NCBI GenBank assembly: GCA_024639035.1
Contig: JAHEJE010000013.1
Coordinates: 1 to 20,077, forward strand
Length of the DNA stretch: 20,077 nt
Direction of reading: 5' to 3'
Origin: Alphaproteobacteria bacterium
GTDB taxonomy: Bacteria > Pseudomonadota > Alphaproteobacteria > Rhizobiales > Aestuariivirgaceae
Shown: piece by piece, positions 7,805-14,072 of the stretch
Numbering within the stretch: the first letter of the stretch is position 1
How the letters are laid out: every line of letters starts with the position of its first letter
The notes under the pieces: generated by a model
What the model saw: the letters and a program-made list of their open reading frames with translations, nothing else
The model's database searches: none
Told to the model about the DNA's origin: nothing
Program-made: the position numbers and the translations under genes

Positions 7805-7818
7805 CGCTGAAAAATACA

Positions 7819-10002
7819 CTATCCGGTTGCCCGGATCACCTTGCTCACCAGCGGCTTGTCCTCCAGACCCGACATGATCGTGGTCAGGTGCTTGAGATCG
7901 TGAACCCCCAGCAGGATGTCGATGTCATAGAAATCACGGGCCCGGGTGACCATTTGCAGATTCTCGATGTTCGCACCCAGCTCGCCGATCAACTGTGTGA
8001 CCTGGGCCAAGGCGCCGATTTCGTTGTGGATCAGCACCTTGATGCGCGCCGGATAGAACTGGGCCTCGTCGACTGCATCCATGTCCCAGGTCAGGTCGAG
8101 CCAGTTGTCGGTGTCTTCTTCGTGCGATTGCAGCTGACGCGAGAAGATCGGGTAGACGGTTACGCCCTCCCCCTTGGTGAGGATACCCACGATACGCTCG
8201 CCCGGAACGGCGCCGGTCGCCTCGGAGATCGTCATCGGCAGGCGATTGTCGCCACCTCGAATTGCGATGGGATTCTTGGTTGGGTTTTTCTTCTTGCGTC
8301 GGAAGCGCCGAACCAGCTTGGCCGCTGTCGAGACCTTTTCCTCAGCCCCCGGTTCCACGCCCAGGGCTTTCAAAATGTCGCCACTCTGGACCTCGCCGCG
8401 GCCGATCGCAGCAAGCCCGTCCTCGACCTTCTTCAGTCCTAGGCGCCGCAACGCCTTGGCGAATTCCTTCTTGTTGTACTTCTGATTGTGATGCGACAGC
8501 AGGCGCTCGACGATCTCCTTGCCCAGGCCGGCATACTGGCGGCGAACCGCCAGGCGGGTGGAGCGCCGGATCGCGGCGCGGGCCTTGCCGGTCTTTGCAA
8601 GCCCCTCCCAGGCCGCCGGCGGCACCTGGGCCTTGGACCGGATCACCTCCACCTCATCGCCGTTCTCAAGCTCCGACATCAGCGGCGCATGACGCCCGTT
8701 GACCCGGCATCCGACACAGCTGTTGCCGACGTCGGTGTGGACCGCGTAGGCGAAATCGATGGCATTTGCTCCCTTGGGCAGCGCGACCAGGTCGCCCTTG
8801 GGCGTGAAGCAGAAGACCTGATCGTGGAACAGTTCCAGCTTGGTGTGCTCAAGGAACTCCTTGGGGTTGTCGCCTTCGGCAAGGGTATCGACCATCTGGC
8901 GCAACCAGCGATAGGCACTCGATTCGATATGCGGCAGCCGGACGCCATTGACCGCACTTTCAAGGCTGCTGGCATCCTTGTAGATGCCGTGCGCTGCGAT
9001 GCCGCGTTCGGCGACGTCGTGCATCGCCGCGGTGCGGATCTGCAATTCGACACGCATGTGATGCGGCCCGACGACGGTGGTGTGGATCGATCGGTAATCG
9101 TTCTGTTTCGGGTTGGAGATGTAATCCTTGAACCGGCCGGGCACGACGCGCCAGGTCTTGTGGGCGATGCCCAGAGCCCGGTAGCACTCATCGGTTGTGT
9201 CGACGATCAAGCGAAATCCGAAAATGTCCGACAACTGGCCAAGTGTCAGGTGTTTGCGTTCCATCTTGCGCCAGATGGAGTATGGCCGCTTCTCGCGGCC
9301 GGTGACCGTGGCGGCGATATTGTGCTTTTCCAACTGTTCGCCGAGAGCCTTCTCGATCTCCAGCAGGATATCGCCGCTGTCCTCGCGCAACCTCGCAAGC
9401 CGTGCCGAAATGGTTTCATGAGCCTCCGGGTTGATCACCTTGAAGGAGATGTCTTCCATTTCATCGCGCACCGTCTGCATGCCCATGCGGCCGGCCAGCG
9501 GGGCGTAAATATCCAGGGTCTCCTGGGCAATCCGCAGGCGCTTGTCCGGTCGCATGTGCTCAAGGGTGCGCATGTTGTGCAGTCGGTCGGCCAGCTTGAC
9601 CAGCAGCACGCGCACATCCTTCGACACAGCAAGCAGTAGTTTTCGCAGGTTTTCCGCCTGTGCCGCCTCCTTGGTCACCAGATCGAGCCGTTTGATCTTG
9701 GTCAGGCCTTCGACCAGCCCGGAAATCTCCGAGCCGAACATCTCCTCGATCTCATGATGCGTCGCTTCGGTGTCTTCCACCACGTCGTGCAGCAGGGCAA
9801 CGGCAATGGTTGCGTCATCCAGCTTCAGATCGGTCAGAATGGCGGCCACTTCCAGGGGATGCGAAAAATACGGGTCGCCGGAAGCGCGGGTTTGATGGCC
9901 GTGCGCCTTCATCGCATAAACATAGGCACGGTTCAGCAGGGCCTCATCGGCATCGGGGTCGTACTTGGTGACCCGCTCGACAAGCTCGTACTGGCGCATC
10001 AT
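7819..10002 (-). CDS. rsh: bifunctional (p)ppGpp synthetase/hydrolase Rsh
   Basis: A 727-residue RelA/SpoT homologue that makes and degrades the alarmone (p)ppGpp in the stringent response. The hydrolase domain is intact, with His48 in YFSHPLEVAA, His72-Asp73 and Glu76-Asp77 in LLHDVVEDT. The synthetase domain covers about residues 235-345, with GREKRPYSIWRKMERKH, DIFGFRLIVDT and NDYRSIHTTVV. The loop GRFKDYISNP carries the RxKD charge pattern of bifunctional enzymes rather than the ExDD of synthetase-only RelA. A TGS domain follows (VFCFTPKGDLVALPKGANAI), and an ACT domain ends the protein (NEIGALAQVTQLIGELGANI). One bifunctional Rsh is the usual alphaproteobacterial arrangement. ATGs at 10002 and 9999 are equivalent; AGG lies nine bases before 10002. 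Confidence 0.97.
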   Translation of the reverse strand: MMRQYELVERVTKYDPDADEALLNRAYVYAMKAHGHQTRASGDPYFSHPLEVAAILTDLKLDDATIAVALLHDVVEDTEATHHEIEEMFGSEISGLVEGLTKIKRLDLVTKEAAQAENLRKLLLAVSKDVRVLLVKLADRLHNMRTLEHMRPDKRLRIAQETLDIYAPLAGRMGMQTVRDEMEDISFKVINPEAHETISARLARLREDSGDILLEIEKALGEQLEKHNIAATVTGREKRPYSIWRKMERKHLTLGQLSDIFGFRLIVDTTDECYRALGIAHKTWRVVPGRFKDYISNPKQNDYRSIHTTVVGPHHMRVELQIRTAAMHDVAERGIAAHGIYKDASSLESAVNGVRLPHIESSAYRWLRQMVDTLAEGDNPKEFLEHTKLELFHDQVFCFTPKGDLVALPKGANAIDFAYAVHTDVGNSCVGCRVNGRHAPLMSELENGDEVEVIRSKAQVPPAAWEGLAKTGKARAAIRRSTRLAVRRQYAGLGKEIVERLLSHHNQKYNKKEFAKALRRLGLKKVEDGLAAIGRGEVQSGDILKALGVEPGAEEKVSTAAKLVRRFRRKKKNPTKNPIAIRGGDNRLPMTISEATGAVPGERIVGILTKGEGVTVYPIFSRQLQSHEEDTDNWLDLTWDMDAVDEAQFYPARIKVLIHNEIGALAQVTQLIGELGANIENLQMVTRARDFYDIDILLGVHDLKHLTTIMSGLEDKPLVSKVIRATG

Positions 10003-10042
10003 GGAACGTAACCTGGCTATCGGCTTTCTGAACGATCAGCAG

Positions 10043-10071
10043 AGTATGATGGCAGGGCCGGCGCTTGGCAA
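10043..10071 (-). promoter_or_regulatory. candidate sigma-70 promoter of rsh
   Basis: Read on the minus strand, TTGCCA (10066-10071) and CATACT (10043-10048) are separated by exactly 17 bases: five of six matches to the -35 consensus and four of six to the -10. The start site would fall about 35 bases before the rsh ATG. The -35 overlaps the T run of the rpoZ terminator. Confidence 0.55.
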
Positions 10072-10106
10072 AAAATAAAGGCCGGGAGCGGCATCGCGTC
10101 CCAGCC
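10069..10106 (-). terminator. Rho-independent terminator downstream of rpoZ
   Basis: On the minus strand GGCTGGGA (10099-10106) pairs with TCCCGGCC (10080-10087), eight base pairs with one G-U, followed by the T-rich tail TTTATTTTTTG. It lies about 33 bases past the rpoZ stop and separates rpoZ from rsh. Confidence 0.8.
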
Positions 10107-10138
10107 TGAATTCGCTGTCTGCCGGCATCGGCCGGCGA

Positions 10139-10543
10139 TCAGTAGCCCGAGCGCTGGCTGCCGGGGCTTTCTGCCGGTGGCAGACCTTCCAGGCCGCGCA
10201 GCAGTTCTTCCTCGGTCATCCGGTCGAACTCTTCGACAGCATCCTCGGTTTGCGACGGGCTGGCGATTTCGCCGCCGGTGAGCAAAGGAACTTCGCTCTC
10301 CTCGGGCTCGTCGACCTCGACATGCTTTTGCATCGAGTGCACGTAGTCCTCGCGCAGGTCCTCGCGATCGATCGACTCCTCGGCGATTTCGCGCAAGGCG
10401 ACGACCGGGTTCTTGTCGTTGTCGCGGTCGATGGTCAGCGGCGTGCCCTGGGAAATCATCCGGGCGCGATGCGATGCCAGAAGCACCAGCTCAAACCGGT
10501 TCGGAAGTTTGTCAATGCAGTCTTCAACGGTAACACGTGCCAT
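10139..10543 (-). CDS. rpoZ: RNA polymerase omega subunit
   Basis: A 134-residue omega subunit, which helps fold and hold the beta-prime subunit and contributes to the ppGpp binding site. The N-terminal core MARVTVEDCIDKLPNRFELV is the family signature, followed by LLASHRARMISQGTPLTIDR and NPVVALREIAEESI. The C-terminal half is an acidic, probably flexible extension (EVDEPEESEVPL; EEFDRMTEEELLRGLEG) longer than in E. coli, as usual in alphaproteobacteria. Location directly before rsh pairs an alarmone target with the alarmone enzyme, but a terminator and a separate promoter lie between them, so they need not share a transcript. Confidence 0.96.
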   Translation of the reverse strand: MARVTVEDCIDKLPNRFELVLLASHRARMISQGTPLTIDRDNDKNPVVALREIAEESIDREDLREDYVHSMQKHVEVDEPEESEVPLLTGGEIASPSQTEDAVEEFDRMTEEELLRGLEGLPPAESPGSQRSGY

Positions 10544-10589
10544 GGGGGCTCGGTATCCTCAGGTGAAATTTCCGGAAACTTTGGCGGTT

Positions 10590-10617
10590 ATGTAGTGCCG
10601 GTTTGCACAAAAAGCAA
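10590..10617 (-). promoter_or_regulatory. candidate promoter of rpoZ
   Basis: Read on the minus strand, TTGCTT (10612-10617) is followed after 16 bases by CTACAT (10590-10595), close to the CTATAT -10 described for rhizobial sigma-70 promoters. The start would fall about 40 bases before the rpoZ ATG. The -35 lies in the T-rich tail of the upstream terminator. Confidence 0.4.
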
Positions 10618-10637
10618 GCGGACAGTTGCCTGCCCGC
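10608..10637 (-). terminator. Rho-independent terminator downstream of the L,D-transpeptidase gene
   Basis: On the minus strand GCGGGCAG (10630-10637) pairs with CTGTCCGC (10618-10625), eight base pairs with one G-U, closed by the stable GNRA-type tetraloop GCAA. The tail TTGCTTTTTG follows. It begins about 36 bases beyond the stop codon. Confidence 0.8.
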
Positions 10638-10673
10638 CCGCCAATCCGCAATCGCCTTGCAGCTTTCGCCACG

Positions 10674-11273
10674 CTACTCGACGATCACCAAAGCGCCGAG
10701 ACGGGCCCGGCCGTAGAGGTCGACCACCTCGTTGTTCAACATGCGGATGCAGCCGCTGGATACCGCCCGGCCGATGGTGTGCGGCTGGTTGGTGCCGTGG
10801 ATGCGGTAGATCGAGCTGCCAAGATAAAGCGCCCGCGCGCCCAGCGGATTGTTGGGTCCGCCCTTCATGTGGGCCGGCAGAATGCGGCCCTTCTTGCGCT
10901 CACGTTCGATCATCCGCTTGGGCGGTGTCCAACCCGGCCACTTGGCCTTGCGCGAAATCCGCCGGCGGCCGCTCCAGGTAAAGCCCTGGCGGCCGACGCC
11001 GATGCCGTACTTGATCGCCTTGCCGCCCGGCAGCACATAGTACAGCCGCCGTTCGCGGGTCCTGATCAGGATCGTTCCGGGCTTGAGATTGCGCCGGAAC
11101 GACACGGTCTGCTTGCCGCGGTAGCCCGAGGTCGAAACCCGGCGGGTCTGTTTGCGCGGCTCGTCGGAAAACGTGCTGCCGCTGAAATTGTATTTGATCT
11201 TTGCTGCTTCGGCGCCGGCAATCCCGGTCACAAGTCCGAGCGATGCAATCAGCGTTATGAATACCTTCTTCAT
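10674..11273 (-). CDS. secreted L,D-transpeptidase (YkuD domain)
   Basis: A 199-residue protein with a signal peptide (MKKVFITLIASLGLVTGIAG, then AEA before the likely cut). The YkuD catalytic domain fills the C-terminal two thirds, from GTILIRTRERRLYYVLPGGK. The active site is His159 in RIHGTNQPHTIGRAVSSGC with nucleophile Cys175 in SSGCIRM, the invariant family pattern. Such enzymes form 3-3 peptidoglycan cross-links or attach outer-membrane proteins to peptidoglycan in the periplasm. In-frame starts exist at 11312, 11279 and 11273; I chose 11273 because AAGG lies seven bases upstream and it begins the signal peptide. The gene has its own promoter candidate and terminator, so it is probably monocistronic. 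Cross-linking versus protein attachment cannot be decided from sequence. Confidence 0.93.
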   Translation of the reverse strand: MKKVFITLIASLGLVTGIAGAEAAKIKYNFSGSTFSDEPRKQTRRVSTSGYRGKQTVSFRRNLKPGTILIRTRERRLYYVLPGGKAIKYGIGVGRQGFTWSGRRRISRKAKWPGWTPPKRMIERERKKGRILPAHMKGGPNNPLGARALYLGSSIYRIHGTNQPHTIGRAVSSGCIRMLNNEVVDLYGRARLGALVIVE

Positions 11274-11313
11274 GTCCATCCCTTGTGCTCTGTTTGAACT
11301 CACCCAACACACC

Positions 11314-11343
11314 TGATAGCCAAAAATCGTTTAGTTTTCACAA
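11314..11343 (-). promoter_or_regulatory. candidate promoter of the L,D-transpeptidase gene
   Basis: Read on the minus strand, TTGTGA (11338-11343) and CTATCA (11314-11319) are 18 bases apart. The region is AT-rich compared with its surroundings, and a start near 11307 would give a leader of about 34 bases carrying the AAGG ribosome-binding site. Confidence 0.4.
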
Positions 11344-11441
11344 ATGGGCTTACGTAACGACCGCATTCAGGTCAATCGCCCGCGGCGCGCTGTTCACGCA
11401 AATTGTCTGCTTTACATGCAGGTTGTTGCGAACTGTGTCGG

Positions 11442-11951
11442 TTATGCATCAAGTTCGTCGCGCGGTGCCCGCAGGTCGTCGAGCATCTCCTGCGCTGTCT
11501 TGTGAAGCACGGGATGACGCCAGTCCGGGGCGATCTCGGCAACCGGCGTGAGGACGAACCGGCGCTCCGGGATGCCTGGATGGGGCAACACCAAGGGCTC
11601 TTGATGCCCCATGGCGCTCCCCTTTCCCTGCATGACGACACCGTCGTAGTCGAGCAGATCGAGGTCGAGTGTGCGCGGGCCCCAGCGCACCGTGCGACGA
11701 CGCTCGGCCTGCAGTTCCACATCGTGCAACCGTGCCATCAGGTCTTGCGGCGACAGTTCGGTCTGCAGGATGGCGGCCGCGTTCACGAAATCGGGCTGAT
11801 CGGTGATGCCAAACGGTTCGGTGGTTCGCAGTGCGGAGGCCGCTACGACCGTGGTCGGATGCTCATCCAGGCGGCGCAGCGCCGTCTGCAGCGTCTCCTC
11901 TGGCGTACCCCAGGGTCCCGCCACGTTGCTGCCCAATGCGACAATGATCAT
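11442..11951 (-). CDS. folK: 2-amino-4-hydroxy-6-hydroxymethyldihydropteridine pyrophosphokinase
   Basis: A 169-residue HPPK that transfers pyrophosphate from ATP to 6-hydroxymethyl-7,8-dihydropterin in folate synthesis. The N-terminus MIIVALGSNVAGPWG is typical, TTEPFGITDQPDFVNAAAIL forms the pterin and loop region, and the signature RWGPRTLDLDLLDYDGV carries the two metal-binding aspartates. The motif HPGIPERRFVLTPVAEIAP follows. The length is typical. Start ATG 11951 has AGGGA six bases upstream. folB and folP are not adjacent. Position between rpoZ and the NYN gene is unlike the order I recall for several rhizobia, so folK and the L,D-transpeptidase gene may be a local rearrangement. Confidence 0.96.
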   Translation of the reverse strand: MIIVALGSNVAGPWGTPEETLQTALRRLDEHPTTVVAASALRTTEPFGITDQPDFVNAAAILQTELSPQDLMARLHDVELQAERRRTVRWGPRTLDLDLLDYDGVVMQGKGSAMGHQEPLVLPHPGIPERRFVLTPVAEIAPDWRHPVLHKTAQEMLDDLRAPRDELDA

Positions 11952-12011
11952 GCCATTTCCCTGTTTGACAAGCGGCCAAGTGGGGCTTAGTCCATGCGCT
12001 GCTCATTCTAT

Positions 12012-12040
12012 TTGAGCCGACAGATATTATCGACCTATTT
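12012..12040 (+). promoter_or_regulatory. candidate promoter of the NYN-UDG pair
   Basis: TTGAGC (12012-12017) and CTATTT (12035-12040) are separated by 17 bases, close to the CTTGAC-N17-CTATAT form of rhizobial sigma-70 promoters. It lies in the divergent gap between folK and the NYN gene. A start near 12046 would leave a very short leader just including GGAG. Confidence 0.5.
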
Positions 12041-12059
12041 CAGACCGGAGTTGTTGAAA

Positions 12060-12653
12060 ATGCATTTTCATCCCGACGAACGCATTGCTCTTTTTGTCGA
12101 TGGCGCCAATTTGTACGCCACCTCGCGATCGCTGAATTTCGACATTGACTACAAGCGCCTGCTGGAATGCTTTCAGAAACGGGCGCGACTGGTGCGGGCG
12201 ATCTACTACACCGCGCTGCTCGACGATGCCGATTATTCGCCGATCCGGCCGCTGATCGACTGGCTCGATTACAACGGCTTCAGGGTGGTGACCAAACCGG
12301 CCAAGGAGTTCACCGATGCCCAGGGCCGCAGAAAGGTCAAGGGCAACATGGATATCGAGCTCGCCGTCGATGTCATGCAACTCGCCGACAGTCTCGACCA
12401 TATCGTGATCTTCTCGGGCGATGGCGATTTTCGTTCACTGGTCGAGGCGGTGCAGGACAAGGGCCGCCGGGTGTCGGTCGTTTCGACGCTGGCGACGCGA
12501 CCCGCAATGGTCGCCGACGAGTTGCGCCGGCAGGCGGACCAGTTCATCGACATCACCGATCTGCGGGACGAAATCGGCCGGGCCAACAGCGAACGCAACT
12601 ATCCGCGCAGCGATGACGAGGATTACGAAGACGAGGACTATGCGGAAACCTGA
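12060..12653 (+). CDS. NYN domain (LabA/DUF88 family) putative ribonuclease
   Basis: A 197-residue protein with a PIN-like NYN fold. Conserved acidic residues expected in a metal-dependent nuclease are visible: Asp14 in ALFVDGANLY, the Asp of KGNMDIELAVDVMQLAD, and the aspartates of IVIFSGDGDFRSLVEAV. These match the LabA/DUF88 group, thought to be RNases, though substrates of the bacterial forms are mostly unknown. The C-terminus is a low-complexity acidic tail (SDDEDYEDEDYAET). The frame is open from 11994, but ATG 12060 was chosen because GGAG lies nine bases upstream and the domain starts there. The stop overlaps the next gene by 14 bases. Confidence 0.92.
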   Translation: MHFHPDERIALFVDGANLYATSRSLNFDIDYKRLLECFQKRARLVRAIYYTALLDDADYSPIRPLIDWLDYNGFRVVTKPAKEFTDAQGRRKVKGNMDIELAVDVMQLADSLDHIVIFSGDGDFRSLVEAVQDKGRRVSVVSTLATRPAMVADELRRQADQFIDITDLRDEIGRANSERNYPRSDDEDYEDEDYAET

Positions 12654-13296
12654 GCCGTCCGCCGCCGGCCCGGACAGTGACTGCCAGCTTTGTCCCCGTC
12701 TTGCCGAGTTCCGCCAGCAACAGCGCAGGGCGTTCGCCGACTGGTTCAATGCCCCGGTACCGCCGTTCGGCGACCCGGCAGCGCAGCTGCTGATCGTCGG
12801 ACTGGCGCCCGGGCTGCGCGGCGCCAACCGCACCGGGCGGCCGTTCACCGGCGACTATGCCGGCGACCTGCTGTATGCCACGCTGGCGGATTTCGGTTAT
12901 TCAACCGGCACTTACCAGGCCGATCCGAACGACGGACTGCAGTTGCAGAACTGCATGATCATCAACGCGGTGCGCTGCCTGCCGCCGGAGAACAAGCCGA
13001 CGCCGGCCGAAATCAGGCAATGCAACGGCTTTCTGGGTGCCGAAATCGCTGAACTGAAGCGGTTGCGCTGCATCGTGGCGCTGGGGCGCATCGCCCACGA
13101 CGCCGTGCTGATGACCCGCGGCCTGACCCGCAGCCGCTACACGTTCGGCCACGGCGCCCGCCACGATATCGGCGATAACCTGACCCTCATCGACAGCTAT
13201 CACTGCTCGCGCTACAACACCAACACGCGGCGGCTGACGCCGGAGATGTTCGCAGACGTGTTTGAGCTGGTGAAAGAGCAACTGGCCGCAGGATAG
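12640..13296 (+). CDS. family 5 uracil-DNA glycosylase (UDGb type), iron-sulfur
   Basis: A 218-residue DNA repair glycosylase that removes uracil, and in this family often other deaminated bases, from DNA. Motif 1 is GLAPGLRGANRTGRPFTGD at residues 54-72, which is the family-5 form (family 4 has an acidic GExPG). Motif 2 is SYHCSRYNTNTRRLT with His188, again family 5. Four cysteines for a 4Fe-4S cluster fit the family spacing: Cys15 and Cys18 (CQLC), Cys113 (NAVRCLPPENKPT) and Cys128 (IRQCNGFL). The start ATG lies inside the end of the NYN gene with GAGG just upstream, so the two are probably translationally coupled. Family 5 enzymes lack the usual catalytic Asp in motif 1, consistent here. 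Confidence 0.93.
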   Translation: MRKPEPSAAGPDSDCQLCPRLAEFRQQQRRAFADWFNAPVPPFGDPAAQLLIVGLAPGLRGANRTGRPFTGDYAGDLLYATLADFGYSTGTYQADPNDGLQLQNCMIINAVRCLPPENKPTPAEIRQCNGFLGAEIAELKRLRCIVALGRIAHDAVLMTRGLTRSRYTFGHGARHDIGDNLTLIDSYHCSRYNTNTRRLTPEMFADVFELVKEQLAAG

Positions 13297-13302
13297 CCCG
13301 CT

Positions 13303-13794
13303 TCAGCCGCGCTCGCGCATCAGGCGGGCCTTGTCGATCTGCCAGTCGCGATTGCGTTCGGTCAGGCGCTTGTCATAGTGCTTCTTGCCGCGGGCCAGGG
13401 CGATGTCGAGCTTGACCCTGCCGCGATCGTTGAAGAACAGCCTGAGCGGCACGACGGTCAGCCCCTGGCGCTGGATGCCGATGGCCAGACGGGCAATTTC
13501 CCTTTTGTGTAGCAACAACTTACGCTTGCGCCGCGGCTCGTGGTTGAAGCGATTTGCCTGCATGTACTCTGGGATGTGGCAGTTGATCAGGAACAGCTCG
13601 CCGGCCTCGACCGCGGCGTAGGATTCGGCGATGTTCGCCTTGCCCTGGCGCAGTGCCTTGACCTCGGTGCCGAGCAGTTCGACACCGGCCTCGAAGGTCT
13701 CTAGGAGTTCGTAGTCGTAGCGCGCGCGGCGGTTGTCTGCCACGACCTTGCCGCCCTTGCGCGACGGCTTGGCGCCGCCGCTTTTGGAAGACAT
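13303..13794 (-). CDS. smpB: SsrA-binding protein SmpB
   Basis: A 163-residue protein that binds tmRNA and brings it to stalled ribosomes for trans-translation. Recognisable segments are VVADNRRARYDYELLETFEA, GVELLGTEVKALRQGKANI, the ESYAAVEAGELFLINCHIPE stretch, and the basic tail LARGKKHYDKRLTERNRDW, whose helix is needed for ribosome function. The reading frame is open further upstream to 13839, but those residues are translated from the palindromic element; ATG 13794 gives the usual N-terminus MSSKSGGAKPSRKGG. The best ribosome-binding site, TCAGG about eight bases before the ATG, lies inside the element's inverted repeat. It ends seven bases from the convergent glycosylase gene. Confidence 0.97.
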   Translation of the reverse strand: MSSKSGGAKPSRKGGKVVADNRRARYDYELLETFEAGVELLGTEVKALRQGKANIAESYAAVEAGELFLINCHIPEYMQANRFNHEPRRKRKLLLHKREIARLAIGIQRQGLTVVPLRLFFNDRGRVKLDIALARGKKHYDKRLTERNRDWQIDKARLMRERG

Positions 13795-13858
13795 GGCTAG
13801 AGCCTGACCGAATAGTCCTGAGGTGGTTTGACGGACCATATTTTGGGTGATTTTTGTT

Positions 13859-13902
13859 GAAATTCAAAGCCATAGGGTAGAACCCCTTTGGTTTTGGATT
13901 TC
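13859..13902. repeat. 19-bp hairpin inside the palindromic element
   Basis: Arms 13859-13877 and 13884-13902 pair over 19 positions with a single T-T mismatch and two G-U or G-T type pairs, around the six-base loop TAGAAC. Reading outward, the left arm starts GAAATTCAAAG and the right arm ends TTTTGGATTTC. A stem this long would be very stable in RNA on either strand. Confidence 0.8.
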
Positions 13903-13938
13903 GGCAAAAAGCGCCAAAACATGGTCTGCCCATACGGG

Positions 13939-14035
13939 TTTTGCATAAATTGCCCACTCTCGGCGGGTGTTTCCTTGCCAAGGGCGGCACCCTTGGTTGC
14001 GGAAAAACCCTTGATATTGAACAATTTATGCAAAA
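13939..14035. repeat. 97-base imperfect hairpin inside the palindromic element
   Basis: Three nested complementary pairs share one centre: TTTTGCATAAATTG (13939-13952) with 14022-14035, a perfect 14-base match; GGGTGTTTCC (13965-13974) with GGAAAAACCC (14001-14010), nine of ten; and CCAAGGG (13978-13984) with CCCTTGG (13990-13996) around the loop CGGCA. The right outer boundary touches the right arm of the main inverted repeat. Confidence 0.8.
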
Positions 14036-14072
14036 TCAAACCACCTCAGGACTATTCGGTCAGGCTCTTGCC

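Larger units (their letters stand above)
13795..14072. repeat. palindromic element filling the smpB-dapA gap (MITE-like)
   Basis: The whole gap between the smpB start codon and the dapA stop codon is one inverted-repeat unit. The outer arms are 13795-13831 and 14036-14072, 37 bases each with 36 complementary positions (single mismatch 13798/14069), of which 33 in a row are perfect. The 204-base interior holds two further large hairpins (13859-13902 and 13939-14035) and is visibly more AT-rich than the genes beside it. No transposase frame is present. The longest frame inside, about 80 codons on the minus strand from a TTG at 14039, looks fortuitous. No clear target-site duplication is seen. 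This could be a miniature inverted-repeat transposable element, or a mosaic palindromic repeat of the kind known from rhizobia and brucellae. Copy number in the genome is unknown. Confidence 0.8.

Noticed and set aside
7718..7818. A pyrE promoter from TATAAA (7760-7765) and TTGCAA (7780-7785)
   Set aside because: The spacer is only 14 bases, outside the range for sigma-70 promoters, so it is not listed as a feature.
8488..9639. A 383-codon plus-strand frame opposite rsh
   Set aside because: It mirrors the rsh synthetase and hydrolase domains in the opposite strand; no ribosome-binding site or motif was seen.
13797..14039. An 80-codon minus-strand frame covering most of the palindromic element
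   Set aside because: It starts with TTG, has no ribosome-binding site, and its sequence is dictated by the palindromes. It could be reconsidered if other copies keep it open.
13795..14072. A complete insertion sequence
   Set aside because: There is no transposase frame and no evident target duplication; the length of 278 bases fits a non-autonomous repeat at most.
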